This document shows positions 1-10,981 of a stretch of 64,000 nt of DNA, in pieces. Below the pieces are notes generated by a model, which saw only the letters and a list, made by a program, of their open reading frames with translations, was not told the origin of the DNA and searched no databases. Source of the DNA: Lucinisca nassula (taxonomy: Eukaryota > Mollusca > Bivalvia > Lucinida > Lucinidae); assembly GCA_963580285.1 (NCBI GenBank), contig OY757010.1, positions 66,486,406 through 66,550,405 on the forward strand, read 5' to 3'. Position numbers and translations under genes: made by a program. The number at the start of each line of letters is the position of its first letter. Position 1 is the first letter of the stretch.

Positions 1-193
1 ATTGTTTTTGATTGCTAGATGTGGGTTCAGGTCTATTTTTGTGCTAAAATCAGTTGCAATATAAGGGGACAAGATTTCCTTAAAGTGTATTTTTATTGTG
101 TTTTTAATGACCATTTGGTGTCACGTTATCATACAAAGCTTAGCATAGGCATTTATGTAATAAAAACTCTCTCCCCCATCCCCACACCACCTG

Positions 194-222
194 CCCCCCC
201 CCCCCCAACACACACACACAAA
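194..222. repeat. C-run and (CA)n microsatellite
   Basis: Thirteen C residues are followed by alternating CA. This is a simple repeat and the cause of the Pro/Thr-rich end of a small spurious frame here. Confidence 0.9.
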
Positions 223-1345
223 GATACAGGCGTTTTAGTTTGACTTTTCAAAAGTAAATGAGAACATACGTTAGCAAAGTATACCAGTTCAATCCAAACA
301 GTTGAAAGAGAAAAAATAAAATGCATTCATGCAATGTTCATGATGAATGTTAGTTTTGACAGTTTTGTAAAAATGATAATCCCGAAAAAATTACATTATG
401 GCAGAATAGGAATAAGACAAGGTGGATCTTTTTACCCTGTTTTATTTGGTCTTTCTGTATATTTTTAAACCTCGCAATAAAAAGAACTTGATGTCAGTAA
501 TACGCAATGACGTATTGAATCTGCTTAATAAATTACTTGCATAGTCCTATTTTTTTCTTTAATTATGTTTGCTGTTGTCCTTCTCTTCTTTAAAATAAAA
601 CAGCAGCCAATAAATTGCTAGCTGTAAAGGGACAGACTGATTTTTCCATTTGTTCTAATGATTGATCGGTCCATGTGTTGATCATTTTTTCTTACATCAC
701 TTGGTCAAAGAGACTCACACTCCGCTCCCCAACCAAAGGTTTTGTGAGTTCATGAAAGCTATTTTCTGCATTGTTTCTAGGTTCATTATAACATCTGCAA
801 AAGTGTAAGCTACACTGTATTAGTCTTCAAAATAAATGCAGAGCTAGTCACACTGTAACTAGTTGTGAAATTGGCATTTGGTATACACTTCCCCAAATGA
901 AATAGATGGAAGGCAAGTTGCTGTAACTAATGCATTTGATAGCTGATATTATATTTAGATGTTGTAATACCATTCGCATTTTTAGTCATCTGTATTTGTC
1001 ATTTGTGTTAAGTTTTCTAGCCCTGTATTCATCTGTTTTTGCAAATGGCGTAAATCAGCTGATAGTTGTACTATTAGCATATTCCTGAACCAAAATCTGC
1101 AGTTGGTTTTATATTTTTCCATAATACTGGTAGCAAATATACCGTTTGCTCTTTTCTTCATCTGAAATAGTTCGAAAGCTGAACTGATTGGTCATCTCTA
1201 TTATACTAATTCATGTTACTCAAAAAATAACTGGTTGCTTTCTGGATCATATTTAAGAATATAAATAGATCATATTTATGAATATAAGTTTCTGACGCTG
1301 ATTTGCACAGCAGGCGACATTTGTTTGTGCTTTAGTCGAGATTTT

Positions 1346-1383
1346 GCGGGATGTGTGGGGGGTGGGGGTGGGGGGGGGGGGCG
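1346..1383. repeat. G-rich run
   Basis: The stretch is almost pure G with two T interruptions and ends in a run of more than ten G. It could form G-quadruplex structure, but no function is implied. Confidence 0.85.
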
Positions 1384-2302
1384 GTGACAAAAGAGCCAAA
1401 CTTTTTAAGTAGACTGCATCAGTTCAGAGAGTCAAGCGATAGAACCATTCATTTTACTTGCCATTTCAACAATCTTTGTCATAAGAAGCTTCAGCAGGCT
1501 TTAGGATTACATTAAATGCAAAAGCGCCTGTTAAGAAATGAAATATAGTTTCAATAAAATCCGATTGAATTGTTAATGAGCGCTCAAAGTGAATTGTGTT
1601 TTTGGTGTTCCCTAGGGTACCATAACTGATACAAATGTTGATTAAATGAGCTCATACTACACAATCAAGGCTTAAACATACATATATTCATGTGTATATA
1701 TATTGGTGAGCAATTTCTCGATTGAAAATGTTATACCATATCTACAAATGGTTTGAAAAAAAAAAATAAAAAATCTGACCACTACTATTCAATGTTCAAA
1801 TGCAGTATGTTACCGGCCTCAGATTTTCAAGAAAGTTGGACAAAATGTTCTATATATACATGGGCAATTTTCATATTAAAATGATGGGGTGACAAGAACT
1901 GCAACAGTGTGAAATCAAAAGTCAAACATATGCCAAAAGATTTTATGGTTGTGAAACCTGGGGTCTGCTCCATATGAAATTGATCATGGTCTATGGAACT
2001 TCAACTGAACAATAGCAAATGTGATACAAAAATAATCACAAATGACTACAAAGATGTCTGAGAACAAAATAACTCCAAAACATAAGAAGCTGTTATGTAT
2101 ATATACACTTGTTTGAGGGTACCCCTATTTTCGGAAGTGGAAATAAACAAAACATTGTAGATTTATAATGAAAACAGATATGACAGTGAAATAGCTAAGT
2201 AATGAATAATCATTTACCAGGCATTAATTATGCACAATATCATGGAAATCTGTGCGTGGGCAGAACCCTATGGAAATTTACTATACGCTGGAACTCCCCC
2301 TT

Positions 2303-2335
2303 TGATTAAAATCCACCCAGTAGTTCATGAGATAT
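2303..2335 (+). repeat. Fragment of the ~170 bp satellite seen at 7.3 kb
   Basis: This segment (GATTAAAATCCACCCAGTAG, then TTCATGAGATAT) matches the middle of the monomers at 7330-8207. It stops exactly where those monomers would continue with ACTGCACACAAC, and that continuation appears at about 7326. It is therefore probably the left flank of the retroelement block inserted in this satellite. Confidence 0.6.
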
Positions 2336-2853
2336 TTTACGTTCGCCAGTTTTCGGTATTTTGGGTTCCTGAATAAAAGGGGAAAATAATATGAATTTCC
2401 GTCCTTTATAATTATTGTCCTGTTGTCAATTTCACAAGCAAAGTTGATTTGTGACCAGCCAGGGCCAGGACAGAATTTTACATTGAAACTGCTACTCAAA
2501 CCAATAAGAGGTGAGACAATTTGGCAGGACAATACTTTGCATAACTATAATCACTCTAAATTCCAGGATCAAAGGCAAGCTGAATCTTCACACCAAAGGG
2601 ACCGGGCAGCAAACCAAGAACAATAGTGTTTGTACAAGCAGACTTCTGCTGAGATGGCTTAAGCAATTAGGGGCTATTAAGAAGATTATTGTCTAAACTA
2701 TAGGTGACATTTTCTACTTGATGAGGCTTACTCCAATCAGGAATGCTTTTAACAGTTTTGATATCTGATTAGGTATCAGCTTTGTAGTCTGAGAATGTGA
2801 GAAGTCATTACCAAACTCAATTAAGAAAACGCATTGTTTTGCTTACAAAAATG

Positions 2854-3115
2854 TGACATTACAATTCTTAATTTTAAACAGTTTACCAAATACTAGTTCC
2901 CAAAGTTTTGAAAAATACAAACTTAATATTATTATAAATCAAAGCATTCTCAATTGTATGTTTCCAAATACAACATTGACAAACTTAAAATCTTTACTAT
3001 ATACATACATAAATCTTTAAGAAATGAAGTTGAAGAAATGCGACCAGAACATGATTTTTTTTATCATTATTATTTTTATTCTTATTGGGACAAAACTGCA
3101 CATATATGTGGGGCA
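2854..3115 (+). repeat. Left direct repeat, candidate 5' LTR (3' part)
   Basis: This segment resembles 7098-7317 over its length, beginning TGACATTA and ending GTGGGGCA, so it has TG...CA ends as LTRs do. It lies just before the gag remnant. The copies differ by many substitutions and indels, so the insertion is old. No clear primer binding site follows. Confidence 0.55.
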
Positions 3116-3303
3116 TAATATCTCCGCCGATGCAATCAACCAATCAGAGTGGACAGAACTGTAGGAGATGTGGAGGTACTACTTTTCATAGTAAAAAAGA
3201 ATGCGCAGCAAATGGTGTCAATTGCTTATATTGTAAACGACTTAATAATTTCACAGAAACTTGTGAAAAGAGAAAGGGTGATGGTGCCATGAAAAGCCAA
3301 TAG
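3085..3303 (+). pseudogene. Gag nucleocapsid remnant (zinc knuckles)
   Basis: A short open frame reads CRRCGGTTFHSKKEC, a CX2CX5HX4C zinc knuckle, followed by CLYCKRLNNFTETC, where the His of a second CX2CX4HX4C knuckle is replaced by Asn. Paired knuckles like these close the Gag of Gypsy elements and bind genomic RNA. The rest of Gag is missing, so this is a fragment that runs nearly directly on from the candidate LTR. Confidence 0.65.
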
Positions 3304-3795
3304 GGACTCGCGCCTGTCCGTGAGTGTAATGCACCTGCGGATGGGCACCTAGGCAAATTGTCAAATAAGAGCAGAGTTTCAAACGTGTCACATAAGCGCA
3401 ATAAAATGGAAGTCAATGTTGCTACCCCTCTTGATAGAAATACAATGTTATAATTCAATCAATAGTGGATTCAAAAGTCATACCTGCAGAGTCTCAAATA
3501 ACCAATGGGTGACAAGCAAAAATTGTGCTGTTAGAACCTGTAGAAATTTTTAAAAATCTTAACATTGCTGGTGCTAGGTGCTTAGTTGAAAATTAAAACA
3601 AACGAACTGTCAAGCGGTTAATTAACCCAACCAAAAATGGCATTACTTTATCATCAAAAAGGGTAATTGCCAACATAAATATTGTTGACCCACAAGAGGT
3701 TTATTCATTTGATGATAATGACAATGCAAATGCGTGTAGTGCTACATCTTGTGCTAGTACCTCTGATGGCGTTCTAAACAGTGATGGTTAATTTT

Positions 3796-4640
3796 TCAGT
3801 TTTGATAGTCCAAATTTATCCAATGAGCAAAAAGAGCAACTCAGTTCATTCTTAAGACAAAATAGTGATGTATTTGTCCAGTCCTTGTCTGACATTGGGC
3901 GAACAGACATCTATATGCATAGGATTGAAACGTAACCTGGTGCTAAGCTTGTGCATCAAAGATTTTATAGGCAAGTTCCTGTTAAGAAGGCTGAGACTGA
4001 CAGACAAACAGATTATATGTTACATTAAAATTTAATTGAAAGATCAACATCTGTTTGGAACTCCCCAGTGGTACTGGTCGAGAAAAAGGACAATTCTGCA
4101 GCGGATTATCGGAAATTAAATCAAGTCACGATTCCAATTTCCCATCCACTCCCTAGAATTGAAGCTTTGGGCGATACTCGTGCCACGATATTCTCGAGTC
4201 TAGATCTGAACTCGGCGTACTTCCAGATTCCTTTGATCCTGAAACTAGACATAAATCAGCCTTTGTAACTCATGAGGGCGTCTTTGATTTTACCAGAATG
4301 CCTTTGGTTTACGTAACGCCCCTATGAGTTTTTCAAATGTTGATTGCATTCGTTCTGGAAGTTTGTCCTGTGTTACTTTGAAGATATCCTGGTTTTCAGC
4401 TCAAACTTGGAGACACATCTTCAACACCTCCAAGGGGGCTTTCAACAGGTTAGAGATGTTAAGATGACACATAAACCCTCAAAATGTGAATTTGGGGGTA
4501 AACAATAGCCATGTCATCTCCGGCAATGGTGTCTCTGTAGACCAAAGAAACATTGACAATGTTAAAAAATTTCCAGTCCCAAACACCCAAAAGCAACTGC
4601 GCGGCTTCCTCGGGCTCTGCAACGATTTTCGCAGGTTCGT
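3796..4640 (+). pseudogene. Gypsy reverse transcriptase, broken
   Basis: The frame shows the usual Gypsy RT series: a region ending near FYRQVP, then VVLVEKKDNSAADYRKLNQV, PLPRIEALGD and FSSLDLNSAYFQI. The last motif holds the first catalytic Asp, with Ala in place of the usual Gly. After a frame change the YxDD site reads YFEDILVFSSNL, so the first Asp of the pair is Glu. The connection segment (VISGNGVSVDQRNID, QLRGFLGLCNDFRRFV) follows in another frame. There are several in-frame stops. It cannot be active as it stands. Confidence 0.8.
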
Positions 4641-5152
4641 TTAAGATAATGCTAAAATTTGTGTTTCCCCTGATTGGAGTAAGCCTCTAAATGCTTTATT
4701 GAAAAATGAAATAAAGAAAAGCTTCTCTTCTACTGACTGAACACCCCAGTGCCAGAGTGCATTTAATACACTAAAGAGTGCCATGATAAGCCCACCTGTG
4801 CTGCGCTTTGTTGATAAGGACAAAGTATTTGTCTGATCGACAGATGCAAGTGGAGGAGCCCTTGGCTAGGTGTTAGGATGAACATCGCAAAGAGTATGTT
4901 ATAGCTTATGGAAGTCGCCCAGTTCGTTTTGAAGAACAAAAATGGCATAGCAATGATCTTGAATGTCTTGCACTACTATTAGGTATTGAAGCTTACAAAC
5001 ATTACTTGTCACACAAACATTTTACAATCAATACTGACAATTCTGCCATGAAATGGTTGATGGGTAAGAAAGAATCTACCGGAAAATTTGCAAGATTGAT
5101 AATGAAAATCCAAAGTTTCAATTTCACAATAGAGCACAGGAAAGGTACCATC
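4641..5152 (+). pseudogene. Gypsy RNase H, broken
   Basis: The RNase H motifs are visible across frames: STDASGGALG with the first acidic residue, EEQKWHSNDLECLALLLG with the Glu, and FTINTDNSAMKWLMG with the second Asp. The domain ends in FTIEHRKGT, where Gypsy elements normally read into a NADALSR motif. Here a hairpin MITE interrupts that junction at 5153. Stops and a frameshift occur around 4840-4880. Confidence 0.8.
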
Positions 5153-5420
5153 ACGAAAACACGCCTTTATAATGTTTACCCCCTCGAACCCCACTTTTTA
5201 TAGTAAAACTGGGGTTTGCAGGGGTGAACCTTATTTTTCTTCTTTCTGCTCTAAAATATAGATTATGGGTACTCGTTAGAACCGCCTCATCGAGGCGGTT
5301 CTAACGAGTAGACACAATCTATATTTCGAGCAGAAATAAGTAAAATATCACATTTTTATCTTAAAATTTTCATTTTTCGGCGATAAAGGTTACAATATAT
5401 TTGTATAGGCGTGTTTTCGC
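5153..5420. mobile_element. MITE-A copy inserted in the RNase H / integrase junction
   Basis: The ends are inverted (CGAAAACACGCC at the left, GGCGTGTTTTCG at the right). The centre is a near-perfect hairpin around 5270-5310 made of GGGTACTCGTTAGAACCGCC and its complement. It is the most complete copy of a family found at least ten times in this window. It has no coding capacity, so it must be moved by a transposase supplied elsewhere. Confidence 0.85.
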
Positions 5421-5499
5421 AATGCCAGAATTAAATTCCTAAGGCAATTCTAAGGATTGATTACTCTAGACGGACTCCAACAAATTCCCCGATAAACAA

Positions 5500-5620
5500 A
5501 ATAGAAGTGAAGGCAATGATCAGGAATCGATACAGTTAACCCACAGCTCCCATCAGCGACACCACAGGTAAAGGAACACCAATACGAAACAACTAGACCC
5601 TAATGGAAACAAAGATAGCG
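5500..5620. repeat. Dispersed repeat shared with 15137-15250
   Basis: The segment around GATCAGGAATCGATACA and the next ~90 bases also occur, with many changes, at 15137-15250 in the P450 intron. It lies between the RNase H and integrase remnants, where no reading frame of the retroelement can be followed, so it is probably a separate inserted repeat. Confidence 0.5.
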
Positions 5621-5807
5621 GAAAGCCAAAAAGGACAGTTACTTTCCAATAAGATGGCCAAATGGCTATCCAAAACAAAAACAAAATATACAAGCGATAC
5701 ACGCTTTCAAAGACAAACCATAACAAAAATAAACCGCGACAACCCTGCACCTTGTAGCAGTTATTAAACTTGTCAATCACTTCAGCGCCAATCACAAGAA
5801 GAGTTAC

Positions 5808-6720
5808 TTGGCTGTACCCAAACTCCCACACACACTGTGCAATGTGACAATGATGAGGTTTCAGCTACTAACCTTAATGATGCTGCATGTTTACATGATA
5901 AAAATGGGCAGGTCCAGGTCACTGTTAAGTATGAAAACATGCATATATTTAACTCTGTGGAAGCAGAAACAAAGGAAGCTGATCTCTCTGATATCGCAGC
6001 TTTGCAAAGACAATGCGATGACTTCAAGCATTTCATAAGCTACTTGAAATCAAACACTGTCCCCGGAGACAAAAATTGGTAAAAATAGTTATTTGTGTTG
6101 CAGACTTGATTACAATGCCCTTTATCACAATTTACCCTTATTAGCACTAGGTAGTTTAAGGAACAAAATCTAGATAATCTCATACTTCAATTGGCTTTAC
6201 ATGGAAGCCAACGCAAAGCTTTTTCCGCCTCTTACCATGACTGCAAGGCAGGAGGTGGATATTTTGGGGTTAAAAGAACTTTCGATGCAATAACGCAGAA
6301 GTACTGGTGGTCCCGAATGTACCAGCAAATCAAAGATAATATCACAACATGTGATGCCTGCCAGAGAACAAAAGTATCTCGAACCGGGCATCCAGTCCCA
6401 CTTAATACGTTGCCAACTGAAGATGTGTTTTCAAGAATCCACATAGGCATTCGATACTCCCCTCTAAAGACAAAAGAAGGTTATCTGTATATGCCTCTTG
6501 TCGTTGGTAGCTTCTCTAAATGGTTTGAAGCTTTCGCATTGAAAACACAAGAGGCAAAAGAAGTGGCCGAAATGTTGTACATTAGATATTTACCAAATTT
6601 GGAGCACCTCGATGTATTGCTTCAGACAGAGCTAGAAACTTTATGTCCAAACTTATCGGTGCACTATGTGAGTACTTTGAGGTGAAGCGCACTCATACAA
6701 GTAGCTATCACCCAGCAACA
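5808..6720 (+). pseudogene. Gypsy integrase remnant
   Basis: The stretch at 6191-6685 is open and shows the integrase zinc-binding region followed by the start of the core. The usual H-x3-H part reads YHDCKAGGGYFGVKRT, with the second His replaced by Tyr. The CxxC part is intact (CDACQRTK), and YWWSRMYQQI lies between. The catalytic core reads ...LVVGSFSKWFEAFALKT, where SFSKW stands in place of the usual D-x-x-SKW, so the catalytic Asp is lost. The frame stops at 6685 and homology fades by about 6720. Confidence 0.75.
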
Positions 6721-7097
6721 AACGCTGCAGTGTAAAGAGCCAATTCCATATTAGCCCAAAAACCGCACATGCATTGATAAACATCAAACGTATTGGTCTT
6801 CCCTCCTGTACAGCATTATGATGGCATTTCGCTCTTCTCCTTGCACAGAAAGTACTGTATTCAGCCCCTATCAGCTCTTATTTGTAATCTCTAATTCCAC
6901 CCCCAGCACCAAACAACAGTGTGAAACTACTTTGAACAGCTCATAGGGCGCCTGAAGCTTAAGTCAATAGCACGAGAAAACCTAATAATTGCCCAAGATA
7001 AAGCAAAACATCACCATGACATTAACGAAAGGAGCCAGATTTTTAAATCGGGGACCGGGTCCTGCTTGCAAAATAAAAAGTACCCATAGATCAAACG

Positions 7098-7317
7098 TGA
7101 CATTATAATTCTAAATTTGAAACATTTTACCAAATAATAATTTCCAAGGTTTTGAAAATTACAAACTTACATACTATTTTAGATCAAAATATTCTCAATT
7201 ATATGCTTCGAAATACAACCTTGACAATCTTTCAAACTATTCTATAAACATGAGTGCATTTTATTTTTATTATTAATTCTATTTTATAGGGACAAAAATG
7301 CACAAATATGTGGGGCA
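7098..7317 (+). repeat. Right direct repeat, candidate 3' LTR (partial)
   Basis: It matches 2854-3115 in order, including the closing GTGGGGCATAATA. It is about 40 bases shorter because of internal deletions. Satellite monomers start within a few bases of its end, which places the retroelement inside that array. Confidence 0.55.
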
Positions 7318-7327
7318 TAATAAATAT

Positions 7328-8207
7328 ACCGCACACAACATAAATTTGGCCTAAATTTGACCTATTTAGCATGTATGTGACCTGAAAATAAGGTCAAGGT
7401 CACCAAAACCTAATGAGTTCTTCATCTTGCCCCAATGTTATATTCATGTAAATTCGATTTATAAACGCGACCCAGTAGTTCATGAGATATACTGCACACA
7501 ACCTACATTTGGCGTAAATTTGACCTATTTAGCATTGCTGTGAACTTGAAAATATGTTCAAGGTCACTAAAATCTAATCAGTTTTTCATCCTGTCCCGGA
7601 TGTTATATCCATGCAAATTCGATTAAAATCCATATAGTTGTTCATTAGATATCTTGCCCACAAGAAAGTGTCAAACTGACGCATACGCCGACAAAATTTG
7701 ACCTATTTAGCATAGATGTGACCTTGAAAATAAGGTCAAGGTTACCAAAACCAACCTAAATAGTTATTCATCCTGTCCCAATGTTATATCCATGCGAATT
7801 GATTGATATCCACACAGTAATGTATGGGATATCTTGTCGACAAGAGTGTCACGTTGACGCATTCGCCGATCAAATTTGACCTATTTAGCATGGCTGTGAT
7901 CTTGAAAATAAGGTTTAGGTCACCAAAACATAATCAGTTCTTCATCCTGTCCCAATATTATATCCATGAAAGTTTGATTAAACGCCACCCAGTTGTTCAT
8001 GAGATATACTGCAAACAAGAGTGTCAGCTAGACCACGCATTTAGCATGAGTATGACCTTGAAAGTAATGTCAAGGTCACTAAAACCTTATGAGTTCTTCA
8101 TCCTGTCCTAATGTTATATCCTTGCGAATTTGATTGAAATCCATCCAGTTGTTCATGAGATATCTTGCCAATAAGAAAGTATCACGCTGGCGCATATGCC
8201 GACAAAA
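7328..8207 (+). repeat. Tandem array, ~155-178 bp monomers, left part
   Basis: The marker GACCTATTTAGCAT recurs at about 7359, 7522, 7700 and 7878, and in changed form near 8031. Each monomer also holds a copy of AAGGTCAAGGTCACC or a variant, and CATCCTGTCCCAATGTTATAT. The array is interrupted at 8208 by the palindromic transposon and resumes at 12511. Confidence 0.85.
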
Positions 8208-8855
8208 GGAGCAGTCTCTATTAGGCTATTTTCATGGCCACAACCGATTTCCTTTAAACTTTGTAGCTTCAAATTGGTACATGTTGGCTGTCTTATGGTG
8301 AATTTTTAGACTCTTTGGTCCACTGGTTTTTGCTGTATACACTATTAAAGTGGGTGGGGTAATGTCACCCCATCAAGGGTATACCAACAAAAATGCTATT
8401 ATTTTTGTTCAAAGTGCATGACTGGAGGCGATGTTTGCCGTATGCTTACTACCATTTTAGGCATAACAGCCGGTGATAACAGTTTTATAAATATCAAACA
8501 AGAGAAGAGTTTATACGCGCTTGTAAGTTGTACCCAAATATTAGTAATTTTTATTCCCCAACTTTACGAAAAACCACAACACCTTTACAGTTTTCAACTT
8601 ATTTCAAAGATCTTTCATAAATATAATGTTGATGTAATAGTCATTCTAGGTATATGTCAGAATTATTGTTAGTTCATAAAACTTAAGAGTTACCTGCCCC
8701 TGAAATTGAATTTTACCCATTTTTTTAAATCAGAGTGCATTTATTCGTTTGTAGTACTCACAACTTCATTTGGGAGTGAATAAACCGATTCCATGCAAAT
8801 ATAATTAAATAGATGTGGACAAAGAAGTCATTTGATTTAATAGTGCATGCTAGCA
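8208..8855 (+). repeat. Left long inverted repeat of the DDE/SWIM element
   Basis: This arm is the reverse complement of 11862-12510 with few differences by eye. In both arms an inward-facing frame of 84 residues is open (8418-8672 here), with four residue differences between the arms. Nothing in it resembles a known protein, so the shared frame may simply reflect the near-identity of the arms. Confidence 0.9.
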
Positions 8856-9210
8856 AGCACATGAGCACAACATCCCACGGTACGAGCGCCACTTCTTCAC
8901 CAACAGTACCATCCAGTGATTGGGTTCAGTCCTTCTGGTCTAAACACATTGCAAAACGAGCAAGCAATTCTTACATAGTCGCCAACATATGGTATTTTAC
9001 TATTGGATATTTTGTTGCTAAGCCTTCCACTTTGTAATTCTCCCATTAGCTGATTCGACAACCTATCTCACTTTGTACCTTGCCTTGAATCATTCGCCTC
9101 TTCAGTCGTATATTGCTTCTGAGATTTGATTAGGAAGTGAAGCATATGAGAATTGATTTCATAACCCTTTAGTATTTCTCTAACATCCCTGAATCATACA
9201 TCAACTTTTG
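8855..9210 (-). pseudogene. Inverted, decayed transposase fragments (SWIM and DDE parts)
   Basis: On the minus strand, 8855-8938 matches the SWIM finger region of the plus-strand gene (about 11256-11328), including RSGARTVGCCAH. 9018-9195 matches the DDE part (about 9515-9700), including QKQ-TTEEAN, with the VVESANGRI region also recognisable. The order is that of a second gene copy read leftward. Stops and indels abound, and the sequence between the two fragments has lost similarity. The copies differ more here than the terminal arms do. Confidence 0.75.
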
Positions 9211-9218
9211 CAAATGTC

Positions 9219-9888
9219 CTATTTGGGGATTCAAATTCTGATGTTGCAATCGCAGTGGCTGATGGAACATACATATATATTGAGAAGAGTGGAAACTACT
9301 CATTTCAGAGAAGATCTTATTCCGTACGTAAAGGACAGCCTTTGCTGAAACCTATGATGCTTGTGGCCACTGATGGTTACATTTTGACTGTGATGGGACC
9401 GTATCTTGCAGATGGGAAAAACACAGATGTTAAGATTACCGAACACATGTTAAAGACTAATGCAGAAAATATTACTGACTGGTTTGAAAAAGATGATGTT
9501 CTCGTTGTAGACCGCGGCTTCAGGGATGCTATAGATATACTAAAGGATTTTGGAATCAATTCTCATATACCTTACTTCCTAAACAATTCTCAAAAGCAAC
9601 ATACGACTGAAGAGGCGAATGAGGCAAGGCTAGTTACAAAGGTGAGATGGGTTGTCGAATCAGCTAATGGGAGAATTAAAAAGTGGAAAGCCCTTAGCAA
9701 CACAATGCCCAATAGTCAAATACCATATGTTGGCGACTATGGCCCTAGCTCATTGTGCAATGCATTTAGACTACCTTTGGTAACAAGCAAAGATTCAGGC
9801 AAAGTAATTGCTAGAAGAATGATGGCCCTAGCAATAGCTCCAAATAAGCTGCCGGATAAGGTCGTAACAAGAATTCCGCCGAAGGCTA
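9219..9888 (+). pseudogene. DDE superfamily transposase, catalytic part (5'-truncated, interrupted)
   Basis: The open frame reads FGDSNSDVAIAVADGTYIYI at its start, without a Met. It resembles the DDE_Tnp_4 group of Harbinger/ISL2EU-like transposases, which cut and join DNA with three acidic residues. Likely ones are Asp at 9261 in VADGTY, Asp at 9510 in VVDRGF, and Glu at 9657 in VVESANGR. The frame is open for about 220 codons but lacks the N-terminal DNA-binding part. A tandem-repeat element enters at 9889, so the last residues before the stop at 9932 are insert-derived. The continuing gene is at 10982. The family assignment is by motif only. Confidence 0.75.
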
Positions 9889-10981
9889 TGTCGCGCATGT
9901 GGCGCGCAAAGTCATCGAACCATGATATGTAGGTCAAGGTCAAACATAGATGCTCGCTCAAAAGATCCCATTCTCAAATGCAAGCTCGTACTAAGTATCA
10001 TTAATGAAGCTCTAATAATTCTTGAGAAATTAACCATTAGGGTGAACGCTAGGGTGGTCACAATATTTTACAAAGTCAGTGAACATGAAATTTAGGTCAA
10101 GGTCAAATATGGATGCTTGCATTTAAGTTGTCATCCCCAGATTCAAGTTTGCACCAAATATCATTAATGAAACTCTTATAAATCTTCAGAAATAAACTTG
10201 ACCATTAGGGTGAACGCTAAGGTGGTCGCAATATTTTACAAAGTCAGTGAACCATGAGATAAAGGTCAAGGTTAAATATGGATGCTTGCATTTAAGTTAT
10301 CATCCCCAGATACAAGTTTAAACCAAGTATCATAAATAAAGCTCTTATAGTTCTTGAGAAATAAACTTGACCATTAGGGTGAACGCTAGGGTGGTCGCAA
10401 TATTTTACAAAGTCAGTGAACCATGAAATGTAGGTCAAGGTCAAATATGGATGCTTGCATTCAAGCTGCCATCCACAGATACAAGTTTGTACCACATATC
10501 ATTAATGAAGCTCTTATAGTTCTTGATAAATAAACTTGACCATTAGGGTGAACGCTAGGGTGGTCGCAATATTTTACAAAGTCAGTGAACCATGAAATGT
10601 AGGTCAAGGTCAAATATGGATGCTTGCATTCAAGTTGCCATCCACAGATACAAGTTTGTACCACATATCATTAATGAAGCTCTTATAGTTCTTGAGAAAT
10701 AAACTTGACCATTAGGGTGAACACTAGGGTGGTCGCAATATTTTACAAAGTCAGTGAACCATGAAATGTAGGTCAAGGTCAAATATGGATGCTTGCATGT
10801 AAGTTGTCATCCCCAGATACAAGTTTGTACCAAGTATCATTAAGAAATAAACTTGACCATTAGGGTGAACGCTAGGGTCGTCGCAAATGTTGAAGCCTTG
10901 ACGAACGGACGAACGAACGAACGAACCAACGGACGGAAAACCGGGCGCCTATATCGCGCCATGCTAATAGCAGGCGCGACA
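9889..10981 (-). mobile_element. Tandem-repeat-core element inserted in the transposase (family H)
   Basis: The ends are TGTCGCGC and GGCGCGACA. Six monomers of 168-169 bp fill the interior (marker CAAAGTCAGTGAACCATGA at 10239, 10408, 10577 and 10746, partial at both ends). After them come GACGAACG repeats and a small terminal hairpin, CGCGCC-ATGCTAATAGCA-GGCGCG. On the minus strand this end matches the start of the element at 51748. The plan resembles the pearl/Helentron-associated elements described in bivalves. The membership is inferred and no coding capacity is present. Confidence 0.75.

Larger units (their letters stand above)
1..2221. other. AT-rich stretch without a gene
   Basis: No open frame in either strand resembles a known protein and no repeat family seen elsewhere in the window is obvious here. 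It contains a C-run followed by a short CA run at 194-222 and a G-rich run at 1346-1383. It may be intergenic or intronic DNA. Confidence 0.6.
2336..7323 (+). mobile_element. Decayed Gypsy-type LTR retrotransposon block
   Basis: The block carries, in order, a gag zinc-knuckle remnant, a pol-like stretch with RT, connection and RNase H segments, and an integrase with a zinc-binding region. This is the Gypsy (Ty3) order, all on the plus strand. Every domain has stops or frameshifts. The outer edges fall in one satellite monomer: ATAT at 2332-2335 and again at 7324-7327 could be a 4-bp target duplication, the length usual for Gypsy integrases. Direct repeats at 2854-3115 and 7098-7317 are candidate LTR pieces. 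The left LTR may begin as early as 2336, with the right one cut at its 5' side. A MITE (5153-5420) and another dispersed repeat (about 5500-5620) are inserted in it. Confidence 0.75.

Noticed and set aside
9255..9257. GTG as a start codon of the transposase
   Set aside because: The homologous frame is open upstream to about 9219 and no Met is present; the gene is 5'-truncated.
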